64,000 bases of DNA from Vandiemenella viatica (lineage: Eukaryota > Arthropoda > Insecta > Orthoptera > Morabidae), in the NCBI GenBank assembly GCA_031002005.1, contig CM061920.1, forward strand, positions 44,432,610 through 44,496,609. Direction: 5' to 3'. Under the pieces are notes generated by a model. That model saw nothing but the letters and a program-made list of their open reading frames with translations. It had not been told where the DNA came from and ran no database searches. Within the stretch, counting starts at the first letter, position 1; each line of letters starts with the position of its first letter. Positions 11,040-19,869 of the stretch are shown in pieces. Made by a program: the position numbers and the translations under genes.

Positions 11040-12006
11040 ATTTAAAAAAGGGACATGTTCACAGGTGGGGTCCTAATGGAGGTTAAGGCAAGCTCCCCTT
11101 TATGGAATTCCGAAGGGGTAATAGTGCCAGGAAAAACTCTGATAGCTCTCAGTTTAAAAGAAATGTTACAACTGTTGGAAGTTGTGTGAGCTAGCATGTG
11201 CTGCCACTGGATTGTGTAGGTTGGCAGTATAACTGTTTGTCTCTGGCCATTCATCCTGATGGACAGCTGTTTAGTGGAGAGGCCGATATAAGAAGCTGTG
11301 CAGTGAAGGCAGGTTACTGTGGGTGGCATGTCCTATAATGGGACATGATTGCAATAGGCAGTGGTGGCTGGATGCATTCTACAAGTTTTGTACTGCAGTC
11401 AATTGCATGGAAAAGATCCATGTGACAGTCTAAGAGAGTCAGAAGGTGAGTACTTGTGGATCAAGATGTTCATCCGATCGCGAAGTCTGCTGAAGCATGA
11501 ACATACGGCAGTATGCAGGATTTGGGGCAAGAAAGGTAGAAAGTCAGGCCCAATGGCAAAGGATTTGGTTAATGGACCCCAGGCCAGGAGAGAACTGGGT
11601 ACTGGATATTGTGCCAGCTTAAGATGTGCAAAATGGGAGTTGTGAAAATGGTATCTGGTAGCACGAGATACTTAACATCAGGGAGATAGCAGTAGAAAAT
11701 GAGGGTTTGCGATAATTTTTGAGAGTACCTGGAAAGTGATTCATTATCACAACAAATGCGTCTGCTGTTGATTGCAAGGCTGTATGGAAGGGAATATCTG
11801 GTATGGAAGAGACGGCAAGTGTTGATGTGTGGGTACTGTTGTAAATTTGTTGGCTTAGCACAAAGATGTGATGGGCATGCTGTCACAGTGTGTGTAGGAA
11901 TAAGTCCAGATGAAGTTGATGGAATGGCCATTGATAAGGGAATTGAGGAGATCTTTCCAGTTGGTCCTGATAATAAAGATGTCATCTATTTATCTGAAGA
12001 AAAAAA
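11040..12006 (-). pseudogene. Penelope-like element: RT C-terminus and GIY-YIG endonuclease
   Basis: Read on the minus strand, the copy begins near 12000 at the polymerase active site. IDDIFII is preceded by a stop replacing the usual aromatic residue. It continues with TNLQQYPH and SLPYSLAI of the RT thumb region, followed by the endonuclease with ASYIGLSTKQLSIRMNGQRQ (11290-11240), the GIY-YIG start. The C-terminal part ends with FHKGELALT. Frames shift near 11570 and 11330. It is 5'-truncated exactly where an inverted pair of PLE termini starts (12007-12226). PLEs combine a telomerase-related RT with a GIY-YIG nuclease. Confidence 0.8.
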
Positions 12007-12226
12007 AAATTATACTCAACACTCACCAAAGTTGAAGGGAGGAAGGCAGCAGCAACAAAAAATAACACACAACATGTGACTGTGTTGACTGCAAGCACAG
12101 CCACATTTCTATATTCTTGAAAACTGGTTTTGTGCAACATATTGAGTTTTTTATGTTGTGTATTAATTTTTTGTGACTACTACTGCCCTTTTCCCTTCAA
12201 CTTTAGTGAGTGTTGTGTATAATTTA
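12007..12226. repeat. Foldback pair of PLE terminal sequences
   Basis: The left arm contains CAACACTCACCAAAGTTGAA. The right arm contains its near-perfect complement TTCAACTTTAGTGAGTGTTG. Arms of about 55-80 bp flank a 100-bp centre. The CACCAAAGTTGAAGGGAGG block recurs near 27.5 kb and in eroded form near 22.5 kb, marking it as a PLE end sequence. The foldback separates a minus-strand copy (left) from a plus-strand copy (right). Confidence 0.75.
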
Positions 12227-12389
12227 CCCCTCTTCCGTATAAATATCACCTCACTGCTTTTTATCTGAGCCACACAAGGGGGATGAGGGGGTACTTTTTC
12301 AGGAATTGTTCCTCCAGATGGTAAAGAAAGAGATTGGCATAAGCTTGGGTCATGCAGGTATTCATGGAAGCGCTGCATATGTTGTGATA

Positions 12390-13790
12390 ATGGTACACAT
12401 GTACTCACCTTCTGACTCTTAAGGCTCGGTAACACGGGGCAATTTTTTACGCTGCTACTAATTGCGGCAATCATTCGCCGCGATTAATAGCAGCTATCAG
12501 CCGGTCACACGGAGCGACTGGTTTGAGCAAATAGGTTGTGGCAAGCGAAGTAATGTATCAACCTCATTCGTTGGTTATGATATCATACAAACCGCATCAT
12601 ATAGTTCTGAGATGACTGATTCTTTCGGCTAATGCTGAGTTGAGTAAACATTTGTTAAATTAAATTCTAAAAAGATAAGAAACTGGGTCCCCTACTGGAT
12701 TAGATGAATAGGAAAAGCTGAGGCTTCTGTGTTTCTTCTGATAGAACTAGGATGCACTAGCCTACAGAAATATTCAATGCTTAACTAAAGGAAATTTTGA
12801 TAAATTACTTCAAATAGTTGCTCCTCAACTTACAAAAAAGATACACTGATAAGAGGTGTAATTCTATGTAATACCAAACTAGAAATTAACTAATGTTACA
12901 TGAAAAATGGTGAAAGCCTGAAGTCTGTGAAGTATTTATTCATAGCTAAATTATTTTCTGTATGCATCCTTAACGTTCTTCATTTTTTCTGAAATGTTCG
13001 TCAGATGGAATGATCAACCTAGTTTCAATCAATTGAATAAATAACCTACTCAAAGGATTTTATTCGCGCATTATTGTAAATTCATTTATTGTTATTGGCA
13101 TGCAACACTCCTTCCGATAAACATAAAAGAACATAAAAATCAACCATTTGGTCACATTTCCTTCCCCGTTTTCCAAAAAATTTAAAAAATGGAATTAAAT
13201 GAAAAAAAAACGGTGAACATTACTTCTGAAAACAATGAAATGACTAGAAATAGAGCTGTCAGAGAGGTGACAACAACGCTGTGTAGCGGCCACTGGGTCA
13301 CATGACCGCCACAATCGCGCGCTACTAGCGATGAGAATTGAACATGTTCAAATCAAATCTCTGTGATTTTTTATTGCTGTTTGAAGGGTCAATCGCAGTG
13401 ATTACATTGTCACACAAAGCAATTGATCACTGCTATTCAAGTCGCAGCGATAAAAATCGCCCCGTGTGACCAAGCCTTTAGAGTACCACATGGATATTTC
13501 CCGTGCATCAGACCTCACTGCAAAACTTGCAGCATACAATTAGCCGTCACTACCACTAGCAATCATGTCACCGTCGAATCTTATCCTACTATATGACATG
13601 GAACTTGCATTACAACTCATCTCATTTCCCAGTTTTTCTGCCTCCACTGTATAACTTCTTACATTGGCCTCATCATTAAACAACTCTCCATTTGGATGAA
13701 CAGCCAGAGGCAAACAGTTTATACTGCCAAACTATTCCTTCAATTGGCAGCCTCATACTCACATGACTCTTAACAGAATATGGTGTAGTT
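12390..13790 (+). mobile_element. Penelope-like element fragment split by a Harbinger-like insertion
   Basis: The segment 12390-12421 (YSPSDS-like) and the segment from 13478 (VPHGYFPCIRPHCKTCSI) form one PLE reading direction. The right part continues through SYIGLIIKQLSIWMNSQRQ near 13660-13720, the start of the GIY-YIG nuclease. The element between 12422 and 13477 with TTA duplications interrupts it. Stops and base changes make it inactive. Confidence 0.75.
12422..13477. mobile_element. Non-autonomous PIF/Harbinger-like DNA transposon
   Basis: Terminal inverted repeats are about 26 bp: AGGCTCGGTAACACGGGGCA at the left, and the complement of the right end reads AGGCTTGGTCACACGGGGCG. The 3-bp target duplication TTA is perfect (12419-12421, 13478-13480). 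Subterminal copies of the TIR core (near 12510 and 13410) are present. At 1056 bp it has no transposase frame. TTA duplications with GC-starting TIRs are the PIF/Harbinger pattern; the superfamily is inferred from ends only. Confidence 0.7.
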
Positions 13791-14993
13791 TGCTCTAAAA
13801 CGTTGGAGACTACAGGCTTTTTTTATATATACAAATTGAATGATGTATAAGGATTGGTCCTGGTAGGTTTTTAATGATTTGGTACAGATTGAAATGTTGT
13901 TGAATGTGTTTTATATTCAAAAGAATTTATTTATGGTCCTTCTCAACAGCTGATATTCAGATAATAGTGAAGTGATGTAACCAATTTTTTAGGTGAAAAT
14001 ACTTGAAACAGCAGACAGTTCTATTCAGAAGGATAAGGTGTAAAGTGATTTAAGGAATCTTATAGTAATGAAGTGTAACTAGAAAGTATAAAGTGAAGTT
14101 CTAATTAGCTCATCCAATAGGAGAGATGATGACTGTCATCATTATTAATTAAAATAACTAAGTTGGTTAATAAAGAAAGGAAGTTTTTTTTAAATATTAT
14201 TAAAGGTTGAAATAATGTAGTAGGTGATAGTTTCAAACCACAAAAAATTGGGAAGTAATTAGTTTTGGATAATAAAAATATATGGTTTGGAGGGAATGCA
14301 TTGATTCAAAGTATTTTCACAAACAAATAGTTTACAGTAAAAAAATACCTTGCAAAACTTTGGAAAAGATAAGTAGCATAATGTTTTAACATGATTTGGC
14401 TAATTAATTGAAGGTTCAAGTGTCTAACATTTGAGAGACCACATGGATAAATGTGAACTTTGGGAAATTATTACAGGAAAACGAAACTGTATTTCAGAAT
14501 TGTCATTAAAACAAAAAAGTTTTAAAATAATCAGGGCTACCCACTATAGAAATTTGAGATAAATCAAATAACTTTTGGATATTCATGAATATGAAAAAAT
14601 GAAAGTACTGGCTGTCACATGACAGTCACGTCACCAAATTTATTACCTAACAATGAAAAAGTCATACTTTTAGGCAAAGATATAAATAGGAGTGGTGAAT
14701 GAAGTCAGACAATGCAGTTCAGTATCACTGCTGTAGGTCGCAGAGTACACATGTCATGTGGCAGTTGTTGAGTGTGATGGTGAAAGAGTTGTTAGATAGT
14801 GTGGAGCAGTGCTGCCAGCCTCTTGGCTTTGAATATCCGTATATGGCCACTAAAACTTCTGTAGATTGGGTACAAAAATCCGGAGACTTGGTAACTGAAA
14901 GACTGAAACAATAATTATTAGGGCCAGCAAAGCGACTCCTTTCACTAGGCAATGGATTGTGCACACCTAGTCATACACTTTTTGAAAAAAACT
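13791..14993. other. No recognisable gene
   Basis: AT-rich sequence without domain-bearing frames or clear repeats. A 71-codon open frame at 14699-14914 has no recognisable motif. Confidence 0.4.
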
Positions 14994-16087
14994 GTCGCAT
15001 CCAGGGGCGCCGGCTTTCAGAAAACCTTGTGGGTGCTTATGCTCATTTGATGAGTTAGTTCTTTTAAAAGAATTGGCGAAGTGTGTGAACTTAATTTGAC
15101 AGGACTTTCATTGGCACGATGTTGACCTTGCAGGAAGTAATTTAGACTACTTTCCATTCTGGAAAAATTTAAGATTTCGTGCAGCAAAAAATAATAATAG
15201 TAATAGTAATAATAATAAATTAAATAAAAACCTTCCAAATTTTTTACTAACATAAAAGGTGTCACGGGCATCAGTTTGTCTTACATAATCATGAAAATCG
15301 CAACCAAATCCCTCAAGTAGATTTCAAATTATAAGTGAACAGACAGGCAGCTTAGCACAGCAAGATTTTGCATTTTCTAAACTCTATTCCACGGCACTAA
15401 AATGGGTTCAGTATTCTGACGTAATTGGGTAGCAAACTTAGAGATTTTCAACTTTATAATAACAGTGAATAGATAACTAATGATTTTTGTACACCTGAGG
15501 AGGAAAATTAGTGAAGTTAACTTGATGATTCGTCTATCTTTTAAGGAATCCTTATTCTTTTAGTTTTACGTTCATCCAATTTCAACATAAGAGCTAAGTT
15601 CACAGTCAGTTTCCAAAGGTTTTGAAATATTTCATAATTTCTTTTGAACGATGTAATATGCTTTACTGTATTAATATTATGGATAGTTTTTTGCAGGCGC
15701 AAAGAAATCTTCTATAAAGTTGTATTCAGAGCTTTGACAAGATCGAGCATTTCTATCAGAAATGTGGTAACAATAAAAAAAGATTAAAAAGATTGAAGAC
15801 TTTTTAAAAACCATTTTACTTTCGCGCCAGCATCATCTTTCTTACTTTTTGTATCGTTCACAATACTAGCATGACAAATTAATTGTTTAGAACAGTTTTA
15901 ATGGAAGATATACGACAACACCATCTTGCTGGGGAAAAAATGCCTGAGAGAAAGGTTTTGAGCATCGCCAACTGCCTGTAATGATTGAAAACAAGCTTGG
16001 CATATCGGTGAACCATGTGCGAAGACAATAAGTTCTCTTGCTAACACTAAACTCTCTCTTATAGCAGGCACTTCTTTCATTGTGTCT

Positions 16088-16156
16088 CGAACATTCAGGA
16101 TATAAAGCTACAATTTGTTTTTTAAATTCATCGGTATATGAGTTAATATTGGCCAT
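16088..16156 (-). pseudogene. IS3-family transposase OrfA, N-terminal fragment
   Basis: It starts ATG at 16156 and encodes MANINSYTDEFKKQIVALY before running into hAT sequence near 16100. YTDEFKKQIVALY is the first helix of the helix-turn-helix domain (HTH_Tnp_1) of IS3-type OrfA proteins, which bind the insertion-sequence ends. The start is well supported: AAAGGA at 16171-16166 lies 9 nt upstream, a canonical bacterial ribosome-binding site. The protein is cut after about 20 residues; a full OrfA is about 90-100 residues. Outside the fragment the frame reads unrelated residues. It indicates a bacterial source if confirmed. Confidence 0.6.
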
Positions 16157-16187
16157 AATTATAGTTCCTTTCTTTTAACTAATTTGT

Positions 16188-16373
16188 TCACTTGTCTACG
16201 TAATTAGTGTCCAATAAAGTGTAACCCATCCACCATCCAATAGAATTTTCTTCAATAAAATAAACATTACATTTATCACTTAATTCATTTTCTATTAACT
16301 TATCAAAATTTACTGCTTCGTGTTTTGTTTTTACTACAATAGTTGGTCTTCTATGACAATAATTACATTTCAT
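16188..16373 (-). CDS. Small AT-rich ORF of bacterial type, unknown function
   Basis: ATG at 16373 opens a 61-codon frame beginning MKCNYCHRRPTIVVK and ending GYTLLDTNYVDK. The paired Cys of CNYC could be part of a metal-binding site, but no family is recognised. It ends at TGA; with the mollicute code (TGA read as Trp) it would continue to a TAG at 16181-16179. That TAG lies 7 nt before the AAAGGA ribosome-binding site of the next ORF, an operon-like spacing. An upstream TTG in frame (16391) is possible but less likely. A weak purine stretch (GAAAG) precedes the ATG. Confidence 0.45.
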   Translation of the reverse strand: MKCNYCHRRPTIVVKTKHEAVNFDKLIENELSDKCNVYFIEENSIGWWMGYTLLDTNYVDK

Positions 16374-16403
16374 AAAAAATCTTACTTTCAAAAAAGTGAT
16401 TTT

Positions 16404-16435
16404 AAAAATAAAAATTGTAACATCATAGGTTACAA
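16404..16435 (-). terminator. Terminator-like hairpin in the bacterial-looking segment
   Basis: On the minus strand TTGTAAC, a 7-nt loop and GTTACAA are followed by TTTTTATTTTT. The 7-bp stem plus U-tract is the form of a rho-independent terminator in AT-rich bacteria. It lies about 180 bp after the 66-codon ORF and before the 61-codon ORF. Confidence 0.45.
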
Positions 16436-16540
16436 CATGATTATTTTTAAACTTCTTTAATTAAAAGAAAAAGAAAAATATATCTTATAGAAGATAGGTC
16501 TAAATTTTCAAGGGTTGTAGCTATTTAGTATTTAATTTTT

Positions 16541-16580
16541 ATAGTTTAAATTTATCACATATAGTTTAAATTTATCACAT
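16541..16580. repeat. Exact 20-bp tandem duplication
   Basis: ATAGTTTAAATTTATCACAT occurs twice back to back (16541-16560, 16561-16580), in the intergenic part of the bacterial-looking segment. Confidence 0.95.
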
Positions 16581-16616
16581 TTATTTTAAATTGCAAATAA
16601 AAATAAAAAATCATTA

Positions 16617-16817
16617 CTAGTTAATGAGTCCTAAATTATTATTTACTATTATATCTACTAAGTTAATTGCACTATGTTTATTTTCTAAACCTATTTTATT
16701 TTGCATATAATTAGTTGCAATATTAGTTTTTTCTTCAATTCTGTTTAATACATTAGTTAAATTTCCTGTTGTTGTTGCAAGTGTTAAAACACTTAATATT
16801 TTTATTAATGTTTTCAT
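16617..16817 (-). CDS. Small ORF with signal-peptide-like N-terminus, bacterial type
   Basis: ATG at 16817, TAG stop at 16619-16617, 66 codons. The N terminus MKTLIKILSVLTLATTTG has the positive start and hydrophobic core of a bacterial export signal, in the style seen in Spiroplasma and relatives. The rest (NLTNVLNRIEEKTNIATNYM and on) is Asn/Lys/Ile-rich, and its AT-rich codons differ sharply from the adjoining hAT reading frame. No upstream ribosome-binding site remains, because hAT sequence (CVAHSLVF frame) abuts the ATG. Either the bacterial DNA begins exactly here or a short 5' part is lost. The function is unknown. Confidence 0.45.
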   Translation of the reverse strand: MKTLIKILSVLTLATTTGNLTNVLNRIEEKTNIATNYMQNKIGLENKHSAINLVDIIVNNNLGLIN

Positions 16818-17789
16818 AAAGACTAACGAGTGAGCGACGCAATGCACATTTTTCGGTAGCGTTAACCCACGATTCAAGGCCAGTAAGCGCCCCACTAAGA
16901 TTAGCAGCGCCATCACACATCTTGATATTTATGTCGAATCTTCTTCGTAAGTCATTAAAAATTTCAAACAAATTTTCAGATATTTTTGATACCATTCTAT
17001 AGAGGCTGATAATAGTTTCATTTATTTTAAGCGAAAGCAGAATGTGACTTGTTCTTTATAACACTAGAGCCATCAACCAAAACTGATTACTAGACAGTTT
17101 TTTGTACTGCTTTGATTATACCATGCAGTACTTCATCAATCAAAATTGTACACAGTTTGTGCTCCGCTGGAACCACAATTTTAACTAGGGATTATTGCAG
17201 CTTCAACAATCGAATGTAATTTGAATGTTAATGCTAGTGATCCCTTATAGCAAGGCCTCCGCTCATTATAAAAACGAAGAGTTGAAACAAATGTTAAGAG
17301 GAGGGTTCTAGCTGTTTTTTTTATCTTTAAGTTTATTTTTGATAACTCGCGCAACATGAACTAGCTACACAGTTTATGAGGTCCGTGATAAAGGTATCGC
17401 TCAAAGTCGATTACTGATTAGTTTATATGTGTATTTTCATGGGTGCTTCTCGTGGGTGCTGGAGCCCCCGAGCACCCACAGAGTCGGCGCCCGTGGTCGC
17501 ATCTAAAGACATGAATACTAATTCAAAGTTAGTCCTAGATGTGGCATCAATTATTATTTTTGCAAAAAACAAATATAATTATTTTATTTGTGCATGCTGG
17601 CAAGGCGAGGTCTTCAATTTGGAAATCGCTATCGTAGAACAAACAAGTCTGGGAAATAGTACGTCACCTGTGGTTTCTCGCCCCAAAGCAGTTCTGTCTG
17701 ATGGGCCTCCGTTTAAGACAAATCAGGGATTAGAAAATGTAAAAAATGTGCTAAATGAGTTATACTGCTACAGAAGACCACTTGTCAAT

Positions 17790-17880
17790 AACGTTGGTTA
17801 AGCCTTGCATGTTGAAGAGGTGGGTTGATGAGCAAGGGGTCATCAGTTCGATCCCACCACCCGTGAAATTTTTTTTCTGT
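17790..17880 (+). mobile_element. tRNA-like SINE fragment
   Basis: A box-B-like GTTCGATCCC at about 17848-17857 is preceded by a tRNA-like stretch (GTTGGTTAAGCC at 17792-17803 resembling box A) and followed by a T-rich tail. A full cloverleaf cannot be drawn. Confidence 0.45.
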
Positions 17881-18192
17881 TTGTATTTTTTAATTGCTAT
17901 TTGATTTTGTAGCACTTCAAATTTGTTTTGAAACAAAGTCTCCAAATTATTTATTTGCTTTTGAGAAATACACAAATTATGAATGATGTAAATCATACAA
18001 AAATTTGAAACAAAAATTACTTACACACCAAGAACATTATATGATGGATATCCTTCCAGAGTCACTTATCTCCAGAAAGTGAAATTTTAATTTAATTTTT
18101 TGTATTGAAGATTATCTATGGTTGTTGACTGTTCTTTGTAAATAAATCTGTGACTTGTGTAAATCTAGATGCATCGGTTTTGTAATTATACC

Positions 18193-18214
18193 AAAAAAAA
18201 AAAAAAAAAAAAAA
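18193..18214. repeat. Poly(A) run of 22
   Basis: An uninterrupted A22 tract just upstream of a 5'-truncated PLE. It could be the tail of an adjacent retroposed sequence ending here. Confidence 0.95.
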
Positions 18215-18261
18215 TCCCGCTCCTTCCCTTAATCAGTTATTTAAATAATTATATAATTTTA

Positions 18262-19745
18262 CCTTGAAATTCGCTCCTTATTGGACCTCTTGGGCCCCTT
18301 ACAAGGCCTCTCTTCACAATCCTTATCCCTTCTCACACCTCAGAATCCCCGTACACCCACCTTATACCTTCTCCCCAAGATACACAAGGCTGACAATCCG
18401 GGACAACCTATAGCTGCGGCATATAGTTCCTCCATTGAACGGATTTCAGCTTTCGTGGATCAACACCTCTAACCTTTTGTGCAGAACCTTCCTTCCTATA
18501 TCAAAGACACCCCACATTTTTTGAAGCGTCTGTCCAAAGTCCCCAGCCCTCTACCCCCAGACACCCTCCTTGTTTCCAATGACATAACTTCCTTGTACAC
18601 TAATATTCCTCACCTTGAAGGCCTCAGTTCCCTTTAACACTTCCTGGATATGCACCCTCCAAACAGTCTTCCCAGAACATACTTCCTCATAACCCTGGCC
18701 AACTTTATCCTCTCCAAAAACTACTACTCCTTTAACTCCCAGATTTATCACCAGATACGCAGAACTGCCATGGGTACCCGCATGGCCCTGTCCTGTGCCA
18801 ACCTCTTCCTGGGCCGTCTGGAGAAAATTTTTCTGGAGAACTGCCCCCTGAGTCCCCTTGTGTGGTTCAGATACATAGATGATATATTTATGATCTGGAC
18901 CCATGGGGAAGACCACCACCTGGAACTCCTCAACTCACTCAATAACAGTCACTCCATCAATTTCACCTGGTCATATTCCCACACCTGTGTCATCTTCCTT
19001 GAAGTGGATATCACCCTCCGACAGGGTGTCCTTGATACGTCTGTACACACCAAACCTACTAACTTATAACAATACCTACATTTTGACAGTTGTCACCCTT
19101 TCCACACCAAACGTTCCCTCACCTTATTTATCAACTCAATGCTTCTTACATCAGCCTCACCGCTAAACAACTATCCTTCAGGATGAATGGCCACAGGCAA
19201 AAAGTTTATATTTCCAATCCTTGCAATCCGTGGCAGATGCATCTGTTCCGACCAAGAATCAATTTCCAGTTACTCCCAAAAACTATCCCCAGCCCTCATT
19301 ACTTGCCAATACACTCACAACCTCATGGAAAAACAAATCTTCTGAGCCATCTCCCACAACCCTCATTCTGCACCTTCTAAAACTGTCTGTGGACCAACAC
19401 TCATCACCCAGTTCTTTCCTGGGTTGGAATCCACCAACCAGATTCTCTGCCATGGGCCTGACTTCCTACGGTCCTTACCTGAAATGCGTCTCCTTCTTCC
19501 CAAAATCTTACCCACTGCTCCCCGCACTTGCTTCAGCAGACCACCCATTCTGAATAACATCCTGGTCCACAAGTATTTACCATGTTACTCTCCTAAACTT
19601 CCACAGGGATCTTTCCCTTGTAACAGGCCCCACTGTAAAACATGTAGCATGCACCCTGCCACCACCACTTACTCTAATCCTGTTAGATTAGCAACACACA
19701 AATCACTACTTCCACACAGAAACACAGTGCAATCATCGACCAAGC
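18262..19745 (+). pseudogene. Penelope-like element: RT and linker to the GIY-YIG nuclease
   Basis: From the left: GPLQGLSSQSLSLLTPQNP and LYLLPKIHKADNPGQPI (RT fingers), ERISAFVDQHL, HQIRRTAMGTRMALS (motif B region) and FRYIDDIFMIW at about 18867-18900 with catalytic YIDD intact. Then come FLEVDITL (near 18995), TKPTNL, a displaced copy of the GIY-YIG start (SLTAKQLSFRMNGHRQ, near 19150), and finally CNRPHCKTCSMHPAT near 19620-19665. The GIY-YIG-like block lies before the CNRPHC block, the reverse of the order elsewhere, so the copy is rearranged. Several frameshifts break it. The N-terminal third and the end of the nuclease are missing. Confidence 0.85.
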
Positions 19746-19850
19746 TCAGTCGAATGGCGCAGCCGACTGAAGCACTTGATTGGTGGATCACAGGAATCCC
19801 ATTGTTCAAACTATTTTTTCTATTGTTAGGCGCGAATTCCTGGAAAGTAA
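19745..19850 (+). mobile_element. tRNA-derived SINE-like sequence
   Basis: AATGGCGCAGCCGACTGAAG resembles box A with the start of a D arm, and GTTCAAAC about 55 bp later resembles box B. It immediately follows the PLE. It is too degenerate to be a tRNA gene. Confidence 0.35.
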
Positions 19851-19869
19851 ACTTTTGTTCCGAGTAATA

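Larger units (their letters stand above)
16095..16817 (-). other. Candidate bacterial DNA insertion (lateral transfer)
   Basis: About 720 bp of much more AT-rich DNA sits inside the hAT transposase. All features face the minus strand: a 66-codon ORF starting exactly at the junction, a terminator-like hairpin with T-tract, a 61-codon ORF, then a good Shine-Dalgarno and the first ~20 codons of an IS3-type OrfA. Spacing, stop usage and composition are prokaryotic. The order resembles an AT-rich mollicute or firmicute locus. Alternative explanations are an assembly chimera or an unusual AT-rich spacer in the element. What is seen is the ORFs and signals; the bacterial origin is inference. Confidence 0.6.
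15890..16995 (-). pseudogene. hAT transposase remnant (ZMYM1-like), interrupted
   Basis: From 16995 downward the frame gives FEIFNDLRRRFDINIKMCDG and AANLSGALTGLESWV. This is the FGIDxxxxxGxxYDGAANMSG region of hAT transposases of the ZMYM1-like type. One frameshift later it gives KNVHCVAHSLVF, the conserved CxAHSLNL motif. At about 16817 the similarity stops. It resumes near 16100 with TMKEVPAIRESLVLAREL, resembling the RWSxRxDA block that should follow within about 50-90 residues. The gap is filled by unrelated AT-rich DNA. No C-terminal dimerisation block is readable further left. Confidence 0.7.
15002..17495 (-). mobile_element. hAT transposon with 8-bp target duplication
   Basis: The left end is CAGGGGCGCCGGCT and the complement of the right end is CACGGGCGCCGACT. 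The flanking GTCGCATC is perfectly duplicated (14994-15001 and 17496-17503), the hAT hallmark. At the right end a second GGGTGCT/AGCACCC inverted pair extends the terminal structure. The interior encodes a broken minus-strand transposase and, between its two parts, about 0.7 kb of foreign, bacterial-looking DNA. Confidence 0.9.
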
